Positions 36,708 to 45,553 of a stretch of 63,435 bases of DNA are shown here, piece after piece. The position numbers and the translations under genes are program-made. Source of the DNA: Eubacterium nodatum ATCC 33099 (lineage in GTDB: Bacteria; Bacillota; Clostridia; Peptostreptococcales; Anaerovoracaceae); NCBI GenBank assembly GCA_000510425.1, contig AZKM01000020.1, forward strand, positions 1-63,435, written 5' to 3'. A model generated the notes under the pieces. It ran no database searches. It was not told the DNA's origin and saw nothing but the letters and a program-made list of their open reading frames with translations. How positions within the stretch are numbered: position 1 is the stretch's first letter; each line of letters starts with the position of its first letter.

Positions 36708-37658
36708 TTATCTTGTCCCAGACGGTCTTAAAATTCTTTCCAGTTTACTATAATCTCTGTCACGATTTTTTTCCTTTGCTATATCCACTACTTCTAAACT
36801 GAGAAGTCTGTATATTTCCATTGCATTTCTATCCTGCAGATCTGAAAGTGCTGTCAAGTGCTTGGTAACAGTACCTACATCACAGCGTTCTACAGGACCT
36901 GTAAGACTTTTGAACCTTCCTTTTTCCATAAGCTTCGCCATATTGCCCAGGGCGAGAGTCTTGAATCCTTCCATAGCTTCTTCTTCAGAGAAGCCGTAAT
37001 CTTTCAACAACTTTAGAGCCACATTGTACATGCCGATTATCAGATTGCTCATAAATACCGATGCCGCATGATACTTTGTCTTATCCGAATTCTCAAGAAT
37101 TTTGTACCGATTTCCCTTTAGAGAAAGAAGCTCTGCAAAAAAGTTCACTGCCTCCCCGTTCCCTTCCAATGTGAAGAATGCCTCTGATAAATCTCGATAT
37201 GACAATTCCCTGCTGTTTATAGCCATAAGGGGATGAATAGAACATACCTTTGCTCTTGTTCTTTCCACATCAAAAAACACCTCCGATGAAAGAGAACCGC
37301 TGCAATGACATATTACCTTGTTTTCAATAAAAAGTTTACTGATTTCTTCCCAAACGCTTTGGATTGCATCGTCCGGGGTGGTGATAAAAAGAACATCACA
37401 CTGTTTCACTAAAGTTTTCAGACTTAAGTAGCTTTCCGAATTTGTAAGCCGGGCTGCACTTACTGCACTTTCGCAGCTTCTGCTATAAAAGCCCTGCAAC
37501 ACATAGTCCTCAGTACTTACGGTACACATATTCTGTGAAGTGTCTGCACTCATCTCTTTGCAGCTGTCCTCACTGAAAACCGGGTCGAAATTTGAAAAAA
37601 AGTACTTACCAAGTGAGACTCCGACCTTGCCTGCACCGATAACGCCAACCTTGTACAT
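36708..37658 (-). CDS. Rossmann-fold DUF2520 protein
   Basis: A 316-residue protein with an N-terminal NAD(P)-binding Rossmann fold (VGVIGAGKVGVSLGKYFFS), a further TTPDDAIQSVWEEI strand-loop, and a C-terminal helical DUF2520 domain (KYHAASVFMSNLIIGMYNVA, GFKTLALGNMAKLMEKG, TGPVERCDVGTVTKHL). These resemble 6-phosphogluconate/ketopantoate reductase-type enzymes. Proximity to panB suggests a ketopantoate reductase role (missing PanE function), which is an inference, as no panE gene is visible. Confidence 0.8.
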   Translation of the reverse strand: MYKVGVIGAGKVGVSLGKYFFSNFDPVFSEDSCKEMSADTSQNMCTVSTEDYVLQGFYSRSCESAVSAARLTNSESYLSLKTLVKQCDVLFITTPDDAIQSVWEEISKLFIENKVICHCSGSLSSEVFFDVERTRAKVCSIHPLMAINSRELSYRDLSEAFFTLEGNGEAVNFFAELLSLKGNRYKILENSDKTKYHAASVFMSNLIIGMYNVALKLLKDYGFSEEEAMEGFKTLALGNMAKLMEKGRFKSLTGPVERCDVGTVTKHLTALSDLQDRNAMEIYRLLSLEVVDIAKEKNRDRDYSKLERILRPSGTR

Positions 37659-37873
37659 AAGTTATCACCTCCGTTAGAGTGTAATACTAGTTCGCTTTCC
37701 TAATAAATATTTTGATTTTGAAGTTGTGTAGTTTCCGAAGAATACCACCAAAACAAATTTAACACAGCAAATGGTGTAAATCAAGTATGAAAAAATCCAT
37801 AAAACATGTTATAATATTTTTTTATGATTATATCGCTTTAGATGAATACATATAATTCACGGAGGAATGATAC

Positions 37874-39070
37874 ATGAAAATCAAGTTAGCCAATCGCCTA
37901 AAGGGCATGAACGGGGGCTCAATGATAGATCTTCTGAAAGCCACCCAAATCCCCGGCATGATTTCTTTTGCCGGAGGCTTTCCTGCCCCGGAGCTTTTCC
38001 CTGCCGCAGAGATGGCAGAGGTATCCCAAAAAGTTTTAGAAAAATTGCCCCATCTGGCACTTCAATATTCCGCGACAGAAGGATATCTTCCACTGAGAAA
38101 GCATTTTGCCGACAGAATGGAAAGCAAGGTGAATAAAAAGGTTTCAAGTGACGAAATTCTCATAACCGCCGGCTCTCAGCAAGGTCTTGACTTCGTTGCA
38201 AAGGCATTTATAAATCCCGGAGATACTATTATATGTGAGAGTCCAACTTATCTGGGTGCAATCAATGCCTTCAGGGCTTATGAGCCAAACTTTATTGAAA
38301 TTCCAACGGATGAACATGGTATGCGCCTTTCAGTTCTGGAAAAAATTCTGGCATCAGAAAAAAATATAAAATTCATATACATAAATCCCGATTTTCAAAA
38401 TCCCGGTGGCAGGTCATGGTCCATAGACAGAAGAAGAAAACTTGTGGAACTTATAGAAAAATACGATGTTCCTGTGGTGGAGGACAATCCCTACGGAGAG
38501 CTTTATTTTGAGGGAAAAGAGCTTCCGACTATCAAGTCCATGGACAAAAATAATCATGTGATTTTTCTGGGAACTCTGTCAAAAATACTATGTCCCGGCT
38601 ATCGCCTCGGCTGGATTTACGCATCAAAGGATTTCATCAAAATATTTAACACTTTAAAACAGGCTGCCGATCTCCAATGCTCTACAATCTCTCAAGTAGA
38701 GGTATCAGCATATTTTGACACCTATGATATAGAAACTCATATTTCATCAATGAAAAAGGTCTATTCTCATCGAAAAAATGTAATGATAGAAGCGATGGAA
38801 AAATACTTTCCCAAAAATGTAACATATACCAACCCAAAGGGTGGTTTATTTACATGGGCAACCCTTCCTGATGGTCTGGACGCATCCTGCCTGCAAAGAG
38901 AAAAAGCCATACCAAAAGGTGTCGCTTTCGTTCCGGGAGAAGCCTTTTATCCAAGTGGTGAAATAAAAAATAATTTCAGATTGAACTTTTCCTGCATGTC
39001 TGAGGAAAAAATAATAGAGGGTATACAATTATTAGGTGAAGCAATAAAAGAATATATTAAAGAAAAATAG
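37874..39070 (+). CDS. PLP-dependent aminotransferase, LysN/MocR-like class I
   Basis: A 398-residue fold-type I aminotransferase without the GntR DNA-binding domain. It reads MKIKLANRLKGMNGGSMIDL, FAGGFPAPELFP, TAGSQQGLDFVAKAF, NPDFQNPGGRSWSIDRR, and the PLP Lys in LGTLSKILCPGYRLGW. The family includes 2-aminoadipate and aromatic transaminases. With the Phe/Tyr genes next door, a role as the aromatic aminotransferase is plausible but unproved. A TATAAT box sits near 37810 and GGAGG before the ATG. Confidence 0.85.
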   Translation: MKIKLANRLKGMNGGSMIDLLKATQIPGMISFAGGFPAPELFPAAEMAEVSQKVLEKLPHLALQYSATEGYLPLRKHFADRMESKVNKKVSSDEILITAGSQQGLDFVAKAFINPGDTIICESPTYLGAINAFRAYEPNFIEIPTDEHGMRLSVLEKILASEKNIKFIYINPDFQNPGGRSWSIDRRRKLVELIEKYDVPVVEDNPYGELYFEGKELPTIKSMDKNNHVIFLGTLSKILCPGYRLGWIYASKDFIKIFNTLKQAADLQCSTISQVEVSAYFDTYDIETHISSMKKVYSHRKNVMIEAMEKYFPKNVTYTNPKGGLFTWATLPDGLDASCLQREKAIPKGVAFVPGEAFYPSGEIKNNFRLNFSCMSEEKIIEGIQLLGEAIKEYIKEK

Positions 39071-39116
39071 CACTGAAAACGGACTTTCTTCGACAGCACT
39101 ATCAGTACACAAATTA

Positions 39117-39150
39117 AATAAAGAGTAAAATTTTCTACTCTTTATTTTTT
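39117..39150. terminator. Bidirectional terminator
   Basis: AATAAAGAGTA (39117-39127) pairs with TACTCTTTATT (39136-39146), followed by a T-run. It sits between the plus-strand aminotransferase and the minus-strand aroQ. Confidence 0.8.
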
Positions 39151-39218
39151 CGTTTTCGATTTTATTATAATTATACGAATCAGTGAAACCAATGCGAATT
39201 CCAACTTTACAATCCGTA

Positions 39219-39656
39219 TTACCGACCTTCAAGATGATTTTTTATAAGCTTAATTGCCATAACATAACCGTCAAAGCCTTTCCCCACAACACCGGCTATG
39301 CAGCCGCCCTTTGTCAGGGAGATTTTTCTAAACTCATCACGACTTTCTATGTCGGAAATATGAACCTCCACCGCAGGTAATCCCACAGCTTTAAGGGCAT
39401 CTAAAATAGCAACGCTGGTATGGGTATAGCCTGCAGGATTGATAACGATACCGTCAAAAGCTCCGAGAGCTCCTTGGATTTCATCAATTATGTCACCCTC
39501 ATGATTCGATTGAAAATAAGTGACTTCCACATCCAAAGCTTTTGCTCCGCCTTCAATATAGTTTATTAAATCCTCATAACTTCTATCGCCATAGATTTCA
39601 GGCTCTCTTATCCCTAACAGATTTATGTTGGGACCGTTAATTACGATTATTTTCAT
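39219..39656 (-). CDS. aroQ: 3-dehydroquinate dehydratase, type II
   Basis: A 145-residue dodecameric-type enzyme. Seen: MKIIVINGPNINLLGIREP, the catalytic Tyr region IYGDRSYEDLI, FQSNHEGDIIDEIQGA, INPAGYTHTSVAILDAL, the catalytic His in VEVHISDIESRDEFRK. It dehydrates 3-dehydroquinate in the shikimate pathway. ATG 39656 was chosen because GGGGAG precedes it and the family starts there; an upstream frame start is spurious. It is the last gene of the aro cluster. Confidence 0.96.
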   Translation of the reverse strand: MKIIVINGPNINLLGIREPEIYGDRSYEDLINYIEGGAKALDVEVTYFQSNHEGDIIDEIQGALGAFDGIVINPAGYTHTSVAILDALKAVGLPAVEVHISDIESRDEFRKISLTKGGCIAGVVGKGFDGYVMAIKLIKNHLEGR

Positions 39657-39766
39657 TCTATACTCTCCCCGCACAAGACTTAAAGCTTATAAAGGCACAA
39701 CCCTATGAATAAATCAATCTGACTGATTAGCTTTACTGCCTAAATTCGTAAAATCCTCTTATGTCT

Positions 39767-41017
39767 TTACAAATCTTCATTGTTGTCTATAAAAAAGTCA
39801 CTCCAGCTTTCATAGGCATCTTTTCTCTGATCATAAAGCTGAGGTAAAGGCACGGATTTTGAAATAGGCCTTCCCTCGGTGTCAAGCTTGTCCAAATCTC
39901 TCTTTACCCAGATGACCGTGCCGTTCTGCCTTATAATTTTGCAATTTTCCTTTGTCTTTACAACACCGCCTCCGGTTGCAATGATTAGACCTCTTCGTTT
40001 GCACATCTGTCTCAACTTCTCAGTTTCCAGTTTTCTGAAGTAAGCTTCACCTTTTTCCTCAAAAATCTGTGCCACTCTCATGCCTTCATCTGCCTCAATT
40101 TCATCATCAATGTCCACAAATTCCCTGCCGGTAGCTTCAGCCATTTTCATCCCTAAAAAAGTTTTTCCGGCACCGGGCATCCCAATCAGGATTCTGTTCA
40201 AAGTCACATCTCTAATCTCTTCAATTGCGATTGAAATTTCTTCGGAATCAAGTTCTTTGCCCTGAAAAAGTTCGCTTGCCTTAAAGCCCTGTGCCACAAG
40301 CATTCCAAGTCCGGAAACTGCCGGGATTCCCCTCTCCATGGCATCCAAAATCAGCTTAGTCCTGTTAGGATTATAGATAAGATCCACCACTCCTATACAG
40401 CCCGGAAAGTCATCCAGGTTTATTAAGCTCCTCATATTATTGGGAAACATTCCCACAGGGGTCGAGTTCACTATAATTTCTGCATCACTGTACTCTTTAA
40501 TATTTTCATAGTTAATCTTCCCTGTTCTAGATACTACGAGTATTTCCTTTGCTCCCAAATCCTGAAGCACCACCGAAACAGTTTTTGATGCACCACCGGA
40601 GCCTAAAATCACACATTTTCTGCCTGCTACATCTATGTCACTCTTTTCCAGCAAATACCTGAAACCGAAATAATCTGTGTTGTAGCCTATATATTTACCC
40701 TCGGCATTCTTAACGACTGTATTGACAGCCCCTATCCTGCGGCAGTCATTACTTATCTCATCACAATACTTTATAATTTTTTCTTTATATGGAATCGTAA
40801 CATTGAATCCATCGTATTTCTCCGATTTTAATAAATCCTGCAAATCACCTTCCGACACTTCGCAAAGCTCATACTCATAATCCCCAAATTTACTGTGAAT
40901 CATAGGAGAATAACTGTGCGAAAGATGTTCCCCAATCAAAGCAAAATTATACATTTCAGCACCATATTCCTTAGTTACACCCGGTTCTACGGATTTCTTT
41001 CTCAAAAGCAAATCCAT
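39767..41017 (-). CDS. Shikimate dehydrogenase-shikimate kinase fusion
   Basis: A 416-residue fused enzyme. Residues about 22-280 are AroE (FALIGEHLSHSYSPMIHSKF, NVTIPYKEKIIKYCDEIS, the NADP site VILGSGGASKTVS, and GLGMLVAQGFKASELFQG). Residues about 285-416 are AroK (ILIGMPGAGKTFLGMKMAE Walker A, FVDIDDEIEADEGM, ATGGGVV). It thus makes shikimate and phosphorylates it. Start choice is uncertain: MDLLL at 41017, or MYNFAL at about 40953, which fits the AroE family better. No strong ribosome site marks either. Confidence 0.92.
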   Translation of the reverse strand: MDLLLRKKSVEPGVTKEYGAEMYNFALIGEHLSHSYSPMIHSKFGDYEYELCEVSEGDLQDLLKSEKYDGFNVTIPYKEKIIKYCDEISNDCRRIGAVNTVVKNAEGKYIGYNTDYFGFRYLLEKSDIDVAGRKCVILGSGGASKTVSVVLQDLGAKEILVVSRTGKINYENIKEYSDAEIIVNSTPVGMFPNNMRSLINLDDFPGCIGVVDLIYNPNRTKLILDAMERGIPAVSGLGMLVAQGFKASELFQGKELDSEEISIAIEEIRDVTLNRILIGMPGAGKTFLGMKMAEATGREFVDIDDEIEADEGMRVAQIFEEKGEAYFRKLETEKLRQMCKRRGLIIATGGGVVKTKENCKIIRQNGTVIWVKRDLDKLDTEGRPISKSVPLPQLYDQRKDAYESWSDFFIDNNEDL

Positions 41018-41082
41018 ATCAATAAATCAATATTAACAGAGTTTAAACCGAGAACATCAAAATCCGTTTAAAAATAAAACGG

Positions 41083-41349
41083 CTAAATTTTATTCTGATA
41101 GTCTCTGCTCAGCTCCATAATCTTATTATATAATATCAGACAATATTCTTCCATATTTTTATCAGCCAGTTCTGATACTTTTTTTAACTTTTCAGCCTCA
41201 CGGGAAGCATCTAAAACAGGGATTTTATGAAGCCTTTTGTATTTGCCGATTTCCCTGCTGATTTCCATCCTTCTCTGAAAAAGTTTAATCAGCTTCTCAT
41301 CAATTATATCGATTTCTTTTCTGAAATTCTTCATTTCCTGAATATCCAT
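41083..41349 (-). CDS. Chorismate mutase, AroQ type (monofunctional)
   Basis: An 88-residue all-helical chorismate mutase of the CM_2 type: EIDIIDEKLIKLFQRRMEISREIGKYK with the usual Arg/Lys positions, then a second helix and KIMELSRDYQNKI. It converts chorismate to prephenate. I prefer ATG 41349, about 10 bases after GAGG; a GTG at 41355 is also open. The pheA gene next door carries its own mutase domain, so this would serve mainly the Tyr branch, an inference. Confidence 0.85.
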   Translation of the reverse strand: MDIQEMKNFRKEIDIIDEKLIKLFQRRMEISREIGKYKRLHKIPVLDASREAEKLKKVSELADKNMEEYCLILYNKIMELSRDYQNKI

Positions 41350-41365
41350 AAACACTCATCCTCTT

Positions 41366-42520
41366 TTATACTTCCACATAGCTTCCCAGATAACACATAT
41401 CCTTGGAAAGCTCCTGAACCTGATTCATCAGATTTGCAAACTTTTCGGAGTAAATATCCGCTTCTATATCAAAATAAAATCTATATATGAAGTCACGATT
41501 AGGAATTGCCCTTGATTCTATCTTCTGAATATTTATGTCGAGAGCATAAAACCTGGCGAGTATGTTGTAAAGGGAACCCGGCTTATGTGAAGCAGTAAAC
41601 ATAAGACTGGTCTTCCCCGCCCCCGGATAAATCTCAAGTTCCTTGCTTATACAAATGAACCTTGTATAATTGTTTCCATTGTCCTGCACAGATTCCTCAA
41701 GGCATCTCAATCCATATAGTTCTATACATTCATAGGATGCAAGGGCGGCAACATCATTTCTTTCTGACTTTGCCACAAGTTCTGCAGCTTCTGCTGTATT
41801 CGAGCACACGGTCACCTTTGCATCAGTAAAGTTTTTCAAATAATCTTCGCACTGAAGAATAGCCTGTTCATGGGAAAATATCTCCTTAATGTCTTCTATT
41901 TTCGTTCCTTTTTTTGCAAGCAGGCTGTGATCGATTTTCAACCTTACACTTCTAACAATATAACACTTATATTTACTCAATAGATCATACACAGAATTCA
42001 CCGAACCTGCCGTACTGTTTTCTAAGGGTAAAACCCCATACCTGCATAAGCCCTTATCAACTGCTGCAAACACTCCATTAAAATTTTTCATATATATTAT
42101 CTTCGGCATAGAAAAAAGTTTATCACAAGCTTTTTGCTGATAGGCTCCCTGTACGCCCTGACACGCTACAACAGCCTTTTCCGGAAAACTTTTAAATCCC
42201 TGCTCCAAAGCATTCTTTACAGATTTATATATTTCACTTTCCGGTAAAGTTACTCGTCTTTGATAATCATAGGTAAGTTCGTTCAGTGCCATATAACAAA
42301 GCTTTCTATAATGTGCCATGTCCTCCCTTGCATCTGCCACTAGTTTCTCTGTTTTAGTCCTGACCCTTACCAGATCGGGAACAGGCATGCCCTTTTCCTT
42401 CTTAAGCAAGGCTTCCTCCCCGGATAGTTTCAGTCTTTTTTCCAAAAGTTCAACCATCTTGCTATCCACATCGTCTATTTTGTTTTCTATCATGAGAATT
42501 TTATCGTCTAAATTATTCAT
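41366..42520 (-). CDS. pheA: Bifunctional chorismate mutase/prephenate dehydratase
   Basis: A 384-residue P-protein. Residues about 1-90 are a chorismate mutase helix bundle (ENKIDDVDSKMVELLEKRLK). Then the dehydratase: VVACQGVQGAYQQKACDKLF, LPLENSTAGSVNSVYDLLSK (Thr-containing catalytic motif), and a C-terminal ACT domain with the ESRAIPNRDFIYRFY regulatory motif for Phe. Start ATG 42520 with GGAAGG in front; the longer open frame would overlap the upstream gene. It makes phenylpyruvate. Confidence 0.95.
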   Translation of the reverse strand: MNNLDDKILMIENKIDDVDSKMVELLEKRLKLSGEEALLKKEKGMPVPDLVRVRTKTEKLVADAREDMAHYRKLCYMALNELTYDYQRRVTLPESEIYKSVKNALEQGFKSFPEKAVVACQGVQGAYQQKACDKLFSMPKIIYMKNFNGVFAAVDKGLCRYGVLPLENSTAGSVNSVYDLLSKYKCYIVRSVRLKIDHSLLAKKGTKIEDIKEIFSHEQAILQCEDYLKNFTDAKVTVCSNTAEAAELVAKSERNDVAALASYECIELYGLRCLEESVQDNGNNYTRFICISKELEIYPGAGKTSLMFTASHKPGSLYNILARFYALDINIQKIESRAIPNRDFIYRFYFDIEADIYSEKFANLMNQVQELSKDMCYLGSYVEV

Positions 42521-42537
42521 TTTATTACCTTCCAAAA

Positions 42538-43095
42538 CTATATTTTGAACACCGCTCCGATAATTCCGGCTATTCCTATTAAAAAAATCGGATGAGGTTT
42601 CTTCCACTTGTACAAGATGAAGACAAACGCCGCCACAGCCAGGGCAGGAAGTCTAAAATATCCCGTAAAATCACCGGTATTGGACAGATCAAGCAATGAA
42701 ATCTGTATTACACTGAAAGCCGCTGCAAGGATAAGCCCTGTGGAGGCAGGTCTTAAACCGTAAAATACATCCTGTACAAGCTGTGATTCTTTAAATCGAT
42801 CCAAGACTTTAGATATTAAGATTATTATTATTATCGACGGTAAAACGATTGAAAGTGAACAAACCACAGCTCCCAAAAAACCAAACTGTGTAAATCCTAC
42901 ATATGTAGCCATATTTATTCCCGTCGGGCCCGGTGTACTCTGGGCTATTCCAACCATGTTCGCCACATCCCCCGCATCAAAATATCCTGTTTTCCTGCCT
43001 ATATCGTACAGAAACGGCAAAGTTGCCAGTCCGCCACCTACTGCAAAAAGTCCTGTGGAAAAAAAATAATATGCAAGTAAAATAATTCCTTTCAT
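42538..43095 (-). CDS. Chromate transporter-like protein, second half
   Basis: A 185-residue short-chain ChrA family membrane protein. It starts FSTGLFAVGGGLATLPFLYD and has AQSTPGPTGINMATYVGF, then several hydrophobic helices. Short ChrA proteins occur as adjacent pairs that together equal one long ChrA. Its partner starts one base upstream of this ATG (43096-43644). The actual substrate (chromate or another anion) is not known. It precedes pheA by 17 bases. Confidence 0.85.
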   Translation of the reverse strand: MKGIILLAYYFFSTGLFAVGGGLATLPFLYDIGRKTGYFDAGDVANMVGIAQSTPGPTGINMATYVGFTQFGFLGAVVCSLSIVLPSIIIIILISKVLDRFKESQLVQDVFYGLRPASTGLILAAAFSVIQISLLDLSNTGDFTGYFRLPALAVAAFVFILYKWKKPHPIFLIGIAGIIGAVFKI

Positions 43096-43644
43096 CTATT
43101 TCACCTGCTTTCTTGCCTTTATCAACTGTATAATAACGCCTAATGCCCCGGCAGTCATCACAAGCAAAAATGGAGATAGAACATTCATAATAGCTACAAA
43201 TGTAACCCCTGCAAATATAATTGCAGAAGGAAAATCCACCACAGACTTCTTTGCCATATTGTACACGGCATTCAGAATAAGCATACATACACAAGCCCTT
43301 ATGCCGTTGAAGGCATGGATCACAACAGGCAGATGGGCAAAATTAGTAAGAAATGCAGCTATTATACTTATTATTATCAACGAAGGGAATATAACACCTA
43401 TGGTTGCAAAAATGCCTCCCGGAACTCCCGCCATCTTATATCCTATGAATGTTGCTGTATTTACGGCTATTATTCCCGGTGTTACCTGTCCTATTGCAAA
43501 GTAATCCAAGACTTCCTCCTCAGTAGCCCATCCCTTCTTTTCCACAACTTCTTTTTGAATCATGGGCAGCATGGCATATCCGCCTCCGAAGGTGAATCCT
43601 CCAATCTTCATAAATGTTGCAAAAAGTTCAAATAACAGCTTCAT
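43096..43644 (-). CDS. Chromate transporter-like protein, first half
   Basis: A 182-residue short-chain ChrA partner: FMKIGGFTFGGGYAMLPMIQKEVVEKKGW, then IGQVTPGIIAVNTATFIGY, and a hydrophobic C-terminal half. The FGGGYAM and PGI motifs are the ones conserved in ChrA. Coupled directly to the second half, with no gap. Placement inside an aromatic amino acid cluster is odd, and its role there is unknown. Confidence 0.85.
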   Translation of the reverse strand: MKLLFELFATFMKIGGFTFGGGYAMLPMIQKEVVEKKGWATEEEVLDYFAIGQVTPGIIAVNTATFIGYKMAGVPGGIFATIGVIFPSLIIISIIAAFLTNFAHLPVVIHAFNGIRACVCMLILNAVYNMAKKSVVDFPSAIIFAGVTFVAIMNVLSPFLLVMTAGALGVIIQLIKARKQVK

Positions 43645-43761
43645 TGCTCATCTCCATAACAGTTTCCTTCCTAAAAATCCTCATTAAATACATAATTTTC
43701 TGCTTTTCCGATATTCTATGAGTACTGCAAAGTTCATCACGAATTTGACCTCTGTTTTACA

Positions 43762-44439
43762 TTAAATTCTTTTAAGGCCTTTAAGATACTCCTTTTGTCC
43801 CCCGGTAATTCTAAAGCTCTCCCTTGCCTTTTGTATTGTCTTGTTATGTACCCACTTATCCAAAGCACCTGTTTCCAACAGAACTATCGTATCCTTCCAC
43901 TGTTTTGCAAGAGCTGTTGCAAAATACCATGCCAGCATCATATTTACATAGTATTCTTCCGAATGAATATTTGCCGGAATTTTCAAATGTTCAGGAGTAA
44001 AGTCCTCATCTAAAAAATAACGCATTAACATTCCGATTCCAAATCTGCATATATAGGTATCCTTTGAATCCGACCACTTCCGGATTTCTGAAAACAGTTC
44101 AGTCTTATGCTTCTTGAAAACCTTAGGTGATAGAACATCACACACCGCCCAGTTATCGATGAAAGGAAGGAATTTCTCAAGTTCTGCAATGCACATATCG
44201 TAATCTTTTATCTCTGCAATCAAAAGTCCGTGAAGCATATTTTCTTCAAAATAGTAATGGGGCAATTCCCCTAAAAATTCTTTAGATGCTGTAGTTTTCT
44301 TGAAAATCCCGGCAAGCTTTCTAAGCTTTGGGATTCTTACTCCTATAAAACGTTCTCTGTCAATTCCGGGGGTCAGTCTACTCTGAAAGTCCGCATACTC
44401 TTCTTCCCTTAAATCTAATAATTCCTTTAATATGTCCAT
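43762..44439 (-). CDS. DNA alkylation repair protein, AlkD-like
   Basis: A 225-residue HEAT-repeat protein of the DNA alkylation repair family: FQSRLTPGIDRERFIGVRIPKLRKLA, ENMLHGLLIAEIKD, DNWAVCDVLSPKVF, a Trp/Asp-containing central face, and WYFATALAKQW. AlkD-like proteins excise alkylated bases; many homologues of this type are uncharacterised. It starts immediately after the aroC stop (44440), so it is in the aro operon. Confidence 0.85.
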   Translation of the reverse strand: MDILKELLDLREEEYADFQSRLTPGIDRERFIGVRIPKLRKLAGIFKKTTASKEFLGELPHYYFEENMLHGLLIAEIKDYDMCIAELEKFLPFIDNWAVCDVLSPKVFKKHKTELFSEIRKWSDSKDTYICRFGIGMLMRYFLDEDFTPEHLKIPANIHSEEYYVNMMLAWYFATALAKQWKDTIVLLETGALDKWVHNKTIQKARESFRITGGQKEYLKGLKRI

Positions 44440-45444
44440 TTATAATCTCCGATTTCTCAAATCAATCAAATCAATCAAATCAATAACCGCCATAGCTGCC
44501 GCCGCTTCCACACAGGCAACTGCCCTTGGCACTATACACGGATCATGTCTTCCCTTAATCTGAAGTTCAACATTCTCTCCCTCATAATTTACGGTATTCT
44601 GCTTAAGAGAAATAGACGGCGTAGGTTTAACTGCCACCTTAAAAGTCAAAGGCATACCGCTTGAAATCCCTCCGAGAATGCCTCCATGGTTGTTAGTCCT
44701 TGTCAAAAACCGCTCTCCATCTTTATAAAAAACATCATTGTTTTCGCTTCCATGTAACCTCGCAGCTTCAAAGCCTCTGCCAAATTCTATGCCCTTAACA
44801 GCAGGAATTCCAAAAACAGCCTGTGATATTTTGTTCTCCAAACCGTGAAAAATCGGCTCGCCTATCCCCACAGGCATACCTTTAATTTCGCAGGATATAA
44901 TACCTCCCACAGAATCTCCTTTTGCTCCGGCATTTTCAATTTCTCGGAACGGGTTTTCGGAATTTCCACCGATTTCCAAAATTCCGGCACTGACGCAAAT
45001 TCCCAATTTCTCCAAAATCTGAAGAAATATTCCCCCGGCAATACAAAGGGGTGCCGTAAGTCTTCCGCTGAAATGACCTCCCCCTCTATAATCTTCATAG
45101 CCTCCATACTTGACATGAGCCACAAAATCTGCATGCCCCGGTCTTGGTGTTCTGACCATTGCGGCATAATCTCCGGATCTTGTATTATTATTCTCTATGA
45201 TCGCTGTTATCGGGCTGCCACAGGTCACCCCATCTATAACACCGCTGAGAAACTCAGGTATATCCCCCTCTTTTCTTGGTGTGGAATACTTGCCTCCCGG
45301 AGCTCGCCTTGCCATAAATTCATTTAAGCTGTTCATATCTATGGTTATACCCGCAGGCAGACCGCTTATAGTCACGCCGATTGCTTTGCCATGGGATTCC
45401 CCAAAGATTGAAACTAATATATTTTCCCCATAAGTAGATGACAT
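44440..45444 (-). CDS. aroC: Chorismate synthase
   Basis: A 334-residue FMN-dependent enzyme making chorismate from EPSP. Seen: MSSTYGENILVSIFGESHG, RPGHADFVAHVKYGGYEDYRGGGHFSGRLT with catalytic His, GGISSGMPLTFKVAVKPTPS and RHDPCIVPRAVACVEAAAAM. The ATG at 45444 follows GGAGGAAAT; an upstream frame start is not supported. The last codons read IDLIDLIDL, from three copies of a 9-base tandem repeat (about 44456-44482). The family normally ends before this. Confidence 0.97.
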   Translation of the reverse strand: MSSTYGENILVSIFGESHGKAIGVTISGLPAGITIDMNSLNEFMARRAPGGKYSTPRKEGDIPEFLSGVIDGVTCGSPITAIIENNNTRSGDYAAMVRTPRPGHADFVAHVKYGGYEDYRGGGHFSGRLTAPLCIAGGIFLQILEKLGICVSAGILEIGGNSENPFREIENAGAKGDSVGGIISCEIKGMPVGIGEPIFHGLENKISQAVFGIPAVKGIEFGRGFEAARLHGSENNDVFYKDGERFLTRTNNHGGILGGISSGMPLTFKVAVKPTPSISLKQNTVNYEGENVELQIKGRHDPCIVPRAVACVEAAAAMAVIDLIDLIDLRNRRL

Positions 45445-45553
45445 ATTTCCTCCTGTCTTACCGGGTTTTTCGACCTGCTTCGCCAAAATCATGCTGAGAA
45501 GTCATTGCACATTAACTCAAATCCAATCGTAATTCAAACAGTATCACATGGAC